Assembly: GCA_032207245.1 (NCBI GenBank) | Contig: CM063502.1 | Span: forward strand, 48,077,404-48,141,403 | Source: Pardosa pseudoannulata | Lineage: Eukaryota > Arthropoda > Arachnida > Araneae > Lycosidae | DNA length: 64,000 bases | Reading direction: 5' to 3' | In this document: piece by piece, positions 26,196 to 36,590 of the stretch | Numbering within the stretch: position 1 is the stretch's first letter | How the letters are laid out: each line of letters starts with the position of its first letter | The notes under the pieces: model-generated | Databases searched by the model: none | Seen by the model: the letters and a program-made list of their open reading frames with translations, nothing else | What the model was told of the DNA's origin: nothing | Position numbers and translations under genes: made by a program

Positions 26196-26540
26196 AATTT
26201 CTAGCTTACGTGCTTGTCTTGTCAGAGTAGCTTAAGAAACTACAACAACAGCTTCTTTTGATCAATTAATTAATCGAAAAATGTTCAGGATTACCTTAAC
26301 AGTATGTCGTAATAAGTATCATGCTAGTATTTGCTAACAAAAGTTAAAATTACCAAAACTAGTGATTATTGTTAAGGTTTTAGATTACAGTGTCTCAAAG
26401 TAACTTTCAAATAATCCTTCGCGGAAATTTTGTAATCTTTCACGTATTCTCTTACATCTGAAATTCGTTTATTCTCTGTGAAAGGTTTTTATTCAAATTT
26501 CTACAAGAATAAACCTTTTTTTTATTTTCTGGAACGAAAT

Positions 26541-27174
26541 AAAGGTAATTAATATTGATTCAGAATTTTTCTTTACATTTAAGAAATATTTTCTTTCTGG
26601 CGAAATATTGGGAAATAAAAGGAGTTTCAAATTTTTGCATTATATATTTCCTTTCCCGCTTCCGAGAATTCTCACAATATTTAAATGTGGACTGCGGGGT
26701 CGTCAGAGAAATAATTAAACTTCTTTCGATTTAAATTACGCTCCAAAGGCGGACAGTATATTGTATTATTATTATTATTTTCTATTACTAAAGAAGGAAA
26801 GCTTTTGTTGACATAGAGATACAGTATTAATTTTCCAGTTCATTTCAAAATTATGCTCCAGAGGGTAGCACATTAATTGATCCTTCTGTAAACCGTTTGC
26901 AGCGGGGCATATTTTTCTGACAGAGATAGTGAGTGCAACGCAAAAAAAAAGTTATTAAATCTCAAATTAACCAAGCGCACCCCTACAAATGGGTATACGA
27001 AATGAGAAACTTCAGTTTAAGATTTGGGTATTTAGGGAATGTTTGAAAAACTTAAATGGAAACTTTAATCTTTCTCACTCAACATAAAATAAGCGGTATA
27101 ACTATGTAAGAATTAAAAGAGGAAACTTATAGTATATTTTATGTAAAAAAATAATACAAATTACAAAGATAATA
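26541..27174. other. Unassigned AT-rich sequence
   Basis: A short (att)n at about 26765. Nothing else recognised. Confidence 0.5.
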
Positions 27175-27355
27175 ATATAAAAAATTACAAAGATAATAAA
27201 ATATTTTGAAAAAATATTCCCATTTATGTAACAAAAAAAGCACTAAAAATTTAAAACAGCGCATGAAGGATAAATTGTGTGAAAAGCTCCTATGCAAAAA
27301 ATATTAATCTCCTGATATAGGGAAATTGCTTGAGGAGATGCTATATTATAAGTGT

Positions 27356-28375
27356 CAGTTGTTATGACGCGTTATGCGACTAAAATAAAAGCGTGGGGCG
27401 CTCAATACATAACAGTTAACTATCACATTAGCATTTTAATATAAATACTCCCTTACACAATTATCTGTATTGAAAATGTTACTTTAACACTTATTCCAGC
27501 GGTGCCCAACGCTTTTAATTTTAGTCGCCTAACCCTTCATAACAACTGGCCATTATCCTATAGAAGGTCCTCGCGCAGTTTCTATATATCAGCACATTGC
27601 AATTTTAATATTATAAGTTTTCAGTTGTTATGACGCGTTATGCGATTAAAAAGCGTGGGGCGCTCAATACATAACAGTTAACTATCACATTAGCATTTTA
27701 ATATAAATACTCCCTTACACAATTATCTGTATTGAAAATTTTACTTTAACACTTATTCCAGCGGTGCCCAACGCTTTTATTTTTAGTCGCCTAACCCTTC
27801 ATAACAACTGGCCATTATCCTATAGAAGGTCCTCGCGCAGTTTCTATATATCAGCACATTGCAATTTTAATATTATAAGTTTTCAGTTGTTATGACGCGT
27901 TATGCGACTAAAAAGCGTGGGGCGCTCAATACATAACAGTTAACTATCACATTAGCATTTTAATATAAATACTCCCTTACACAATTATCTGTATTGAAAA
28001 TGTTACTTTAACACTTATTCCAGCGGTGCCCAACGCTTTTATTTTTAGTCGCCTAACCCTTCATAACAACTGGCCATTATCCTATAGAAGCTCATTGCGC
28101 AGTTTCTATATATCAGCACATTGCAATTTTAATATAAGTTTTCAGTTGTTATGACGCGTTATGCGACTAAAATAAAAGCGTGGGGTGCTCAATACATAAC
28201 AGTTAACTATCACATTAGCATTTTAATATAAATACTTCCTTACACAATTATCTGTATTGAAAATGTTACTTTAACACTTATTCCAGCGGTGCCCAACACT
28301 TTTATTTTTAGTCGCCTAACCCTTCATAACAACTGGCCATTATCCTATAGAAGCTCATCGCTCAGTTTCTATATA
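27356..28375. repeat. Four tandem units of about 262 bp with internal inverted arms and hAT-like ends
   Basis: Units begin at cagttgttatgacgcgttat: 27356, 27622, 27884 and 28143 (spacings 266, 262, 259). Each has an arm near its start (gttatgacgcgttatgcgac ... gcgtgggg) and an inverted counterpart near its middle (cagcggtgcccaacgctttt ... agtcgcctaa ... cataacaactg). The CAGCGGTGCCCAAC start is the kind of terminus seen in hAT elements, so units may derive from a tandemly amplified hAT MITE. Units are highly alike, so the amplification is recent relative to the nearby relics. The last unit resumes after the insertion, at 29282. Confidence 0.9.
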
Positions 28376-29281
28376 CACTGTGGACTCCGCTTAATGTGAT
28401 CGTTGTTAATGTTATCAATCGCTTATTGTTATCAAAATCTCTTGGTCCCGATTTTATCTATTCATTTGTATGTTGAAATTATCGCTTTATGTGATGGTTA
28501 CATCGGTTAATGTTATCAGTTTTCGAACCTCCTTTTTACTGGCAAAGGAATATTCACAATGTACTCAGAAGGAACCCATTCTTCTCTTTCCCTTCGATCT
28601 TGTTTTAACTTTCGAAAAATTCTCCCTCTTCCACCTAGGAATAAGGAGAAAAAACAACGACGTGGGAAATTACACATTCCTGGAATATTTCAGAAATACG
28701 TACACCCTGCTGGTGATCAATAGTGGTGAAGTTAGCAAAAGGCAACAAATTCTATTCGGACTGAGGAGGAGCTTATTCACATTTTATGCCTTGCTCGCTT
28801 ACATGTAGTTTGCCGCCAGAAAACGAAATGATTTAACAATAAAACTAAATATCGAAATTTTAAATCGTTATGACAGGTTACCAAATATGAATCAGCTCAA
28901 TGCTACAGCGCAGTTAAGCATTTCTCAGCTTCTGAGTTACATTGAAATTGTTGAAACGTGGAGTACAACACAGCTCTGATGACTTTAAAAAACATTAGGA
29001 TTACGAACAATTTATCAACGAGCTTCTTAGAAAGAATTGTAGACAGTCAATAATTGATCAATTATTTTTATTATGTAAACATTTCTTATATTTTAAAGGA
29101 TAATATACAGTACATAAATATAAGGTGAGTTTTTTTCATTTTATTTTGAAATGTAGTACGTGTGAATTAAAGGGGAGGGGGGTAAATTTATCTAATTTTG
29201 TATATCGTTTATTGTTATCAGTCGGTTATTGTTTTCACAATCACGGTGTCCCACACTGATCACATTAAGCGAAGCCCACTG
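28376..29281 (+). mobile_element. pogo/Tigger-type non-autonomous element
   Basis: Inverted ends: cactgtggactccgcttaat on the left, and the right end is the reverse complement of cagtgggcttcgcttaatg. TA lies on each side (28374-28375 and 29282-29283). The neighbouring repeat units read ctatatatcagcac without interruption, which is the exact empty site and confirms insertion with TA duplication. Inside, it keeps both extremities of a Tigger-like transposase with the middle deleted. Confidence 0.92.
28803..29080 (+). pseudogene. Tigger/CENP-B-type transposase remnant (N-terminal HTH plus C-terminal tail)
   Basis: ATG at 28803 is followed at once by TAG (28806-28808), then the same frame reads RKRNDLTIKLNIEILNRYDR, LPNMNQLNATAQLSISQLL. 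This is the Psq/CENP-B-type N-terminal helix-turn-helix of pogo-family transposases. It ends at TGA at about 28978. From about 29005, FINELLRKNCRQSIIDQLF looks like the usual extreme C-terminus of such proteins. The DDE catalytic domain is gone. I recognise the family from the HTH; the C-terminal match is weaker. Confidence 0.75.
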
Positions 29282-29539
29282 TATCAGCACATTGCAATTT
29301 TAATATAGGAGCTTTTCACACAATTTCTCTTTCATACGCTGTTCTAAAATTATTCTGTTTTGTTTTTAGTGCATTTTTATCTTTTTTAAATAAAAGCGAT
29401 TTTTGAAAAATACTTTTCATATTTATTTTATTTTCGACTTTTTTAGTCTGAAATTTTGTAATCAATTTTTATCCATAGTTTTTTTTTCGATATATATCAG
29501 TTATCAGATAGTTGAAAATGTGCACATTATTTTTTAAAA

Positions 29540-30180
29540 TTAACCCTCCGAGTGGATCACATCTAGGAAAAAAAATCCGCAAAAAATACTCTAAAGTCAG
29601 TGCCCAAAGAGTTTTATGATTCTTTCCTTCACCCTTTGTCGACTAAAATGGAATACGGGAAACCCACCCTCGTTATTGTCCCTTTACTTCCGGTTATATA
29701 TAGCTATATAAATAGATATTATTGATTGTTAATTTTTAATACACATAAAGCTCATCAAGTCTGGAATATTATCCCATAAGAAATAATGGATTCTAAAATA
29801 ACAAATAAAAATATTCTTTTAGAGACTTATTTATATTTTTTACGAACGTCATCCAATATATTTAAGTGGTGCAATTAGAGATGCATCTGTTACTGCAAAC
29901 GAAATACTTCGAAATAGAGAATTACAAAGCCATGAAAAGCTATCAGAGTCTTTGTGCCTCAGGGGGTAGGGGTGCATCCCGCAAGAAATGTCAGTGGAAG
30001 AGGGGTGCAGTTCCTAAACAATTGACCTGACCCTCCTACTTCAAAACTCCATGAGATAAAACACTCGCAAAAATGTACATTACATCTGTTTTCGGAGCGT
30101 TTTTAGAGGTCGAAAATTGAACGTTTTGAAGTCATCATTGGTTTGGCGGAATTGTCCGTGCGAACCGCTTAGAGGGTTAG
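29540..30180. mobile_element. Possible TTAA-type (piggyBac-like) MITE
   Basis: The left end is ttaaccctccgagtggatc at 29540. The right end, read inward, is ctaaccctctaagcggttc from 30180. These match at 14 of 19 positions. The outer tetranucleotide is TTAA on the left; on the right it is TTAG, one change from TTAA. Sub-terminal sequence is also loosely symmetric (atccgcaaaa / attccgccaaa). No coding remnant was seen in 641 bp. It lies directly beyond the composite element. Confidence 0.6.
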
Positions 30181-31084
30181 GTATAGTACTATATTTTCAG
30201 AAAGATAGACTATTATATGTTTCAATCAATTAGTAAAGCTTTACAATACAAAATTGTTATCATGCTGTAAAACAAGAAAAATGACCAATTTAGCACTTAT
30301 TTAAAATCTGTATATTACGAAGTTCTTAAGAATATAACAAAAACTTTAAAATTTTACAAGAACACAGAAAATATATGTTTGTATTCTTTTCTAAACCAGG
30401 AGTCATTATTTTAACTCGTAAATTTTAGTTATGACATTTACCAAGCTAATTTTTTTGTCTTCAGTTTAATTTTTTATGGTTGAATATTTTATTGTCACCA
30501 TAAACGAACTTATGTGCGAAATTTCAGATATCTATAGCTAGCCATAAAGGTAGTTAAAAAATGATTACAAAATTTCGAGTGCCATACAAGTAAAGTTAAA
30601 TAAAGAGGTTAAAAATGTGATTAAGGATGAAATAAAACTACTGAAAGAGTATTTTAAAGATGTCATTTATTACATTACGAGCATTTATTGATAAGATAAC
30701 TTTTATTCACGTTATAAAATCATCTCGACATCCTTTAGTTTTAATTAAAAAGCTTTTCAAGTACTTTCTTACATAAACTACACACTGATATTTTGATTAG
30801 GAAGAAAATTTTTGGCTTTGAAAATATTTTGAAGTGAGTGGTCATAAAAGCTGATCTCGTTTTTACTTTCTTGTAAACAGTAAAAGAATTGCTGTAATAG
30901 CGAAAATGTGTCTTCAGATTTCAAAGGAAATACAATTTTTTAACAAGTTGAATCCATTCTGATTAGTTAAGCATCCTGTTTGTCTGTACGAGGAAGATTT
31001 AACTTTAATATTCTTTTCATTATGTCATTAACATCATTATCATCATTTCATTAACATTCGTTCAATTTAATATTTATTTTGACT
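30181..31084. other. Unassigned AT-rich sequence
   Basis: Nothing recognised; probably intron. Confidence 0.5.
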
Positions 31085-31560
31085 ATCCCTAAGTGCATTT
31101 TTATTAGTTCCGTCGAGACGTTCGTAGTTTTGACGAGTTCTGTCATAGCTCGTTTAGCGTTTAGACGTAGAATAGTGAAATTTAGGATTGTATATAGGTA
31201 TTTTATAGATAGATAAATTTAGTTCACTAAAAAACAATTTTTTTGGACGTTTAAAATGTTAATATGGATAAAAACTATTTAAGTATAAAAAATTAAAAAT
31301 ACTGCATGATAACTATTACATGCCCATAGTTCAAACTTTAAACAGTTAAGACTGTTGTAACATCTAGTTATGGGTCATATTTTTTGATTGCAAAATGCAC
31401 TGTGTATTACGAAAAATTTCAATATAATGGATATTAGTGCTGACGTAAATAATTTAAAAAGTTTTAGCCGTAGAATGTTGAAATTTTGTATTTAGCGCTG
31501 TTGTAACATCTAGTTGCATACCTCCATTTTTTGTGCAATATTTTCTCAATATAACGAAGG
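31085..31560. repeat. Dispersed repeat family, copy 2
   Basis: Contains the taacatctagtt motif twice (about 31363 and 31505) and atttcaatataatggatatt, paralleling 7560-8340. It is probably the non-coding end of a transposable element; the class was not determined. Confidence 0.65.
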
Positions 31561-32080
31561 GATTGGCACACTATATAACGATTGCGGTCTTCACTCTACA
31601 TATCTCAAAGTAACAAGTACTAAAATATTACCAGTTACCGCCTTATAGCATACTTGAGCTCTACTCATTGTTCATTAATATACACTGCTCATTGATGGAT
31701 ATAATATTACTCATTGTTGAGTTAATATTGTATAAGCTTTTGAAGTTATTAAAAACTCCTTAATAACTGATCTAATATTTTCTAATATTTTAGCAATTAT
31801 GCCACTGTCTATTTTCTTGAAGAATTGAAAGATCACATCTCGCATTTCAATAACGTAAGTTTAAAGGCAGCAAACAATGTGTGCAATTTATTGGGTGTAC
31901 AAGCAAGTCATGCATTCACAACAGATTTTTTATAAATGATATTATACTAATTGCAGTCTGTTGATATAAATATGGAACATACTATTCATAACTTCTTAGT
32001 TTGAAAATATTTCTTGTAAATACACAAAGCTCTTCCCTTTATTTAAACATGATACTAACAATGGTTTTTTCTCTTTTCAG
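31561..32080 (+). other. End of the intron before neuroligin exon A
   Basis: Ends in a candidate branch site (gatactaac at about 32050), a T-rich tract and CAG. No earlier exon seen. Confidence 0.8.
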
Positions 32081-32230
32081 TTAAAAAAGAAGGTGCTCGA
32101 GTGCCTATCATTGTGTTCCTTCATGGTGATTCTTATGAATGGAGTTCAGGAAATCCTTATGATGGAACTGTACTAGCAGGATTCGGGGAAGTAATTGTAA
32201 TTACTCTTAATTACAGGCTTGGTATTTTAG
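32081..32230 (+). CDS. Neuroligin, internal exon A (oxyanion-hole segment)
   Basis: Internal exon of a neuroligin, a postsynaptic adhesion protein that binds neurexin through a cholinesterase-like ectodomain. It has a polypyrimidine tract and TTTTCAG acceptor ending at 32080 and a GTAAGT donor at 32231. It starts with two bases of a split codon and ends after the first base of a Gly codon. The 49 full codons begin KKEGARVPIIVFLHGDSYEW and continue with SGNPYDG, then NYRLGIL. This matches the carboxylesterase-fold strand that carries the HGG oxyanion hole; here it reads HGD, as expected for a non-enzymatic arthropod neuroligin. The final split Gly joins exon B to give NYRLGILGFLP, the family's characteristic junction. 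No upstream exon was found in the 32 kb before it, so the N-terminus lies outside the window or in an exon too small to see. I am sure of the family but not of which neuroligin paralogue. Confidence 0.95.
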
Positions 32231-33574
32231 GTAAGTTTCTTCAATATTTCTTTAAAATTACTAGTTTTCGACACGTAATTCCTTTGTTAAAAGGTTTGAA
32301 CAGTTAGGACGATGATGTTCAGAATGAGCAGCGATATCTCACTCGGCAGAGTCCATCTTAAGACCCCTGTCGATCTTAGGTTCTGTGTTATGATGTCCCA
32401 CAATAAAATAGCCAACAAACGCCTACGGCTTGGTGATGTTGTATACTATAAGAAACAAGAGTCCCCTCAAAGGAAATAAATAAATAAATAAATGGTATTC
32501 AGAACCAGAGTCTCTTTCAATTTTTACTGTTGCCATGGGTGTTTGCAACCTCTCAGAAGTGTTTTAAAACATTAGATTACTATATTATTAAACTTTGAAC
32601 AGTAAAGTTTAGCGCAGAACTTCTAATAAACCAATTTTTTTCTGACTGAAAGTGTATAATAGATCTTTACATAAAGGATAGCATTTGTTGCTAAATATAC
32701 CATAGATACAACATTTTAACATTCGTTTATAAAAAATAAGGACATAAAAATTGATGAAATAATTTGCAATGATTCAATAATGGAAACAGCTAAATAATTT
32801 CAGATACATGAGAATTTAAAGGGTAAAATGGAGTCCCCTTTAAATACCCTTTTCATTGAGTCTTTAAATAAAGATTTTGAAACGGATATACTAATATATG
32901 TAAATTAGAAGTAATAAAGGCAGACAATGGGATAATTTTGTTAAGTTAATAAATAACTTCACTGAATTTTGCCGTGTAAACACAATTCATCGGAACATCC
33001 TATGATTAACTCGTTTATTTTATAGCCTGATGCTTCGCGTAAAATGTATTTTTAAACCAATTATAAATAATTGGTTCATTTAATTAATTGTCAGAAAATA
33101 GATAAAACTCATTAGAGTAATCCTTAAGAGAGGTTTATATATAAAGACATAGAACAGCAACAGTAGGATATTGGATATTTTTTTATGAATGAAAAATATT
33201 AACAAGCAATTTTTAAGTCCCCAAATTATGGAAAATGCTGACAACAAAAGTAATGGTCTGTCTTATAAGTCCTATTTTCAATTTCAATAAACGTAAGCCT
33301 TTGTGAGAAGTACTACACAAAAAGGGAATGTTTATGCAACTGAAAACATGAACTTAATCGGATATTATCTGAAAAACGGTTATTCTGAATTTTTAGCAAG
33401 GCTCTTAATTACATAAAGTGAAGCACTCTAGGTTTCAATAAAAAAAAGTGAATTTAGTACGAGTGATTTGATTTCATTATGGTTTTAAATAATGCCTTTT
33501 CTAAGATTATAGTTCTTTATTCCATGATCAATATTGGAGATATTTTCATAAAGGTAGTTTAGAACTCTGATATT
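32231..33574 (+). other. Intron 1, 5' part
   Basis: Starts GTAAGT. A GC-richer patch at about 32308-32470, ending in (aaat)n, looks like an old repeat insertion (unassigned). The remainder is plain AT-rich sequence. Confidence 0.75.
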
Positions 33575-34170
33575 TATAAATAATATGCTTTAGTTACTAA
33601 TATCACTAAATTACTAATAACGAATAATGGGATCATATATTTAATATGCGTAATATTTGAGATTATTGAAAGCCTTAACTATTGATATATTTTTATATTT
33701 TTGTTTATAAAGTTGTAAATAAAGAGATACATTTCTAGTGGTTAGAAAATATAAGAAGACGACTCAAAAATGTATATAAATTAAAAGAGAAGTTAATAAT
33801 ACATCAATGTAAAAAAATAAGTACATGCAAATTTTAGATAAATCTTGTGAACAGAACATCTGCATTTATAAACAATAACAAATAATTTAAAATTGCCTTA
33901 GTTTTTGTCAAAAAAAATTACTAATAATGAACAACGGAATGATATAGTTAAAAGATGCAGCAGTTTTTGAAATTATTGAACGGATTAAATATATATTTTT
34001 GTAATTTTCTTCACAAAGTCGTGAAGGAAGAGACATTTCTTAGAGTTAAAATATGTTAGAAGACTACTCAAAGATGTATATAAAGTAAAAGAGAAGAATA
34101 ACAGGCATGCAAAAAAGTAAGCATAACATAAAAGTTTTAAATAAGTGTTTTATAAACCGTTACATTATTC
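33575..34170. repeat. Old tandem duplication, period about 305 bp, in intron 1
   Basis: Two diverged copies, about 33575-33880 and 33881-34170. Shared landmarks in order: ttactaataa, gaaagattattga-type text, aaagagatac/gaagagacat, tataagaagac/tagaagacta and atgtatataaa followed by aaaagagaag. Divergence is perhaps a quarter of positions. Confidence 0.82.
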
Positions 34171-35376
34171 GAGGTTGCACGAAAGAAGTAAAATACAGTT
34201 CCTTCCAAAATGTTGGAAATGCGAGAGAGATATTCCTATAAAAAGGAAATGTTCACATTAGAGCAAGTAAAAAATGAATTAGCGTAAGTACACAATGAAA
34301 CTTAAAGTTTTAATTAAGTTGCCGTCACACCGAAAGACATTTAAAATATCTTGAAAGTTTTTCGTAAAATGTGAAATGGTGGATTAGTTTAATGTTGACT
34401 GCATGTAAGAATAGTACTGGAATAGTACAGAATTTTAATCGATGGAAGAGTAAAAGAATTGTACCCACAGTTCCATTATATTTATATATTTATATATCGA
34501 CACTCGCACACACATATAAGATTGCACACAATTTTCAATCCATGAAGAAATATCATTGAAGTTACAGACACAAGCAGTGGCGAGCAAACTCTTATTTTTT
34601 TTCTGAAATCGTCATTTAAAACTGACTACCCAAGATTGCCGCTAGCTATCTGCAAAAATTCTACATAAAAACGACAACAGGACAACCTTATAATTCAAAC
34701 GCCAGTATCCTTGTCGTACTTTGTTTTTCCGATCTTAAGCTTTTATAAACTACGATTTTTGACTCTGCACTTTCATAAAGCTGTTTCAATACATATGCTA
34801 ACCACAAGTCAGGGTGAATGAGTAACAGTATTATACTCTCGTGTTATCTCTGACAAAATAAAATTTATTTTGTTGATAAAAAAAAATATGAATTTCGAAT
34901 TTAAGAAAGGATTGCTTTAATTTTCTGGCACTACGCATGCACACACACACATATATACATAATGGCTAACTAGTGAAATAAAATACCTTTTTTAATTAAT
35001 CTATCTCACAGAATTTGCATTTAAATGGAACTAATTCCTTATTAAGTATTAATTATTTACACATGAGCTAAACCGTAGGGATTAGTTAAATACAAAGAAG
35101 TATCTAACAGAAGCATTGCACTGGTTTGTTCAATTCAATCGTAACTGTCAAGAGTGTTGATTAGAAGGATTTCTGGTTGTTTGGTGGTCAGATGATTCTC
35201 TTGCGATAAGGAGATTAAGAGGGCAGGAGACTGTTTACAGGAAATGATGAAAGATAACCCGATTCTCATGTAGCTATAATAGGACAAGAGAGGTTTGTTT
35301 GAACGTGGCTAAAAGGATCTATCGAGGCCAGCATTCATTACCAACAAAAATGTAACACCTTTGAGAGTAACTGATT
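34171..35376 (+). other. Intron 1, between the two tandem duplications
   Basis: Nothing recognised beyond short (CA)n tracts at about 34505 and 34938. Confidence 0.7.
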
Positions 35377-36590
35377 ATTTCCCAGAGTTTGCTGAACTTG
35401 GAAAATCAGTAAATGGAATTAAAAACTATGTAGGAATCAGTTTATCTGCTCTCACAGATATCTTAATAAATACTGTATACATTATTAATACTAAAAACAC
35501 TTAATACTATTTATGGTATAAAACCTCTGCTAATATTCTGCCTAATAGAAATTAATTTCTCTTTTCATTCTTTTTTTTTTATTTATTTTTGTTGGTTTCT
35601 GGAGCCCATGCTTCAGTATGCGTGTACATAACCAATGATTTCAAGTGTAATATAGAAAAAAAAACTTTTCCAGGCTATATTCATTTCAGATAAATCAGAA
35701 AGTCTTAAATTGCACCAACGTATGTAATGTCTGCGTTATAAGTAAAAACATATTTCTTGTCCTGTATACTAAAATGACCAAATTTTAGAAATTTTGAAAA
35801 ATTTAGTGATATGCTTTAAAATTATCGAAAGCGTTTAATTGAAAGAAAAATCCTTAGCTTTAATGTGACATGTTGTGCTGGATAAAAAGGTTGTTCATTC
35901 TATATCTACAGAAGTAAATGTGTGAACAACACGGAAAGTAATGCATATATAGTAACTATGAATACCTAAATTAAATTTCGATTTTTAATTTCCAGAGTTA
36001 GTTGAACTTGAAAAATTAGTAAATTGAATTAAAAACTACCTAGAAATCAACAATTTTTCTGCCTTCGTAGCAATCTTAATAAATACAGCATATTATTAAA
36101 AATGCTAAAAAAAACTTAATATTCTTTTTAGCAAAAGCTTTAGCAAATATTGTACCTAATAAAAACTAATTTCTTTCTTTTCTGTCCCTCGTCATTAAAA
36201 AATTTTTTTGGTGACTTGTCTGTGCGATTCCAGCATTCAGTATGGGTGCAGGTAAACAATGTCAAGTGTACTGTAGAAAAAAAAACGTTTTTTGGCTACT
36301 TTCACTTCAGATGATTCCTAGAGTATTAAATTGACAAAGTATTTAATGTATGAGATTATATGTCAAAATGATAGTTCTTATCCTGTAAATTTTAGAACTC
36401 TCTAAATATTTAGGGCTGTACTTTAAAATTTCCGAAGGCTTTTAAATGATAGGAATTTTTAGATTTAAGATGACGCGTAGATCGGTATGGTACAGTTGCT
36501 AATTCTATACCTACACAAGAAAATGTATGAACTACACGGGAAATATAGCACTAATAGTCATTATACATACCTAACTCAAATTTCAAGAAA
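35377..36590. repeat. Old tandem duplication, period about 610 bp, in intron 1
   Basis: Copy A is 35377-35985 and copy B is 35986-36590. Shared order: cagagttngntgaacttg, ggaattaaaaact, atcttaataaata, ctaatatt/gcaaatatt, cattcagtatgngtg, tcaagtgta followed by tagaaaaaaaa, then tttaaaattnncgaa and gaacnacacgg. Spacing is preserved through the full 600 bp. Confidence 0.87.

Larger units (their letters stand above)
25105..26540. repeat. Old tandem duplication of about 400 bp, second copy split by SINEs
   Basis: Copy A is 25105-25506. Copy B is 25507-25597 and resumes at about 26275-26540. Matches include gctaagatta, ctagtgattattgttaag, gtttattctctg and ttttattcaaa with tctacaagaa, in the same order. 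The insertion of about 680 bp in copy B holds two SINEs (25603-26043) and a piece of another dispersed repeat (26050-26195). Confidence 0.85.
27175..29440. mobile_element. Composite inverted-arm element enclosing a tandem array
   Basis: Left arm, about 27175-27297 (ends gtgtgaaaagctcctat), and right arm, about 29305-29440 (starts ataggagcttttcacac), are imperfect inverted repeats of roughly 120-135 bp. They enclose four tandem approximately 262-bp units and a later Tigger-type insertion. Removing that insertion leaves about 1.36 kb. No transposase of its own was seen. The exact outer boundary is unclear because similarity fades in AT-rich sequence. Confidence 0.7.

Noticed and set aside
28470..28808. 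112-codon open frame
   Set aside because: Lies in the sub-terminal non-coding region of the Tigger derivative; no family motif.
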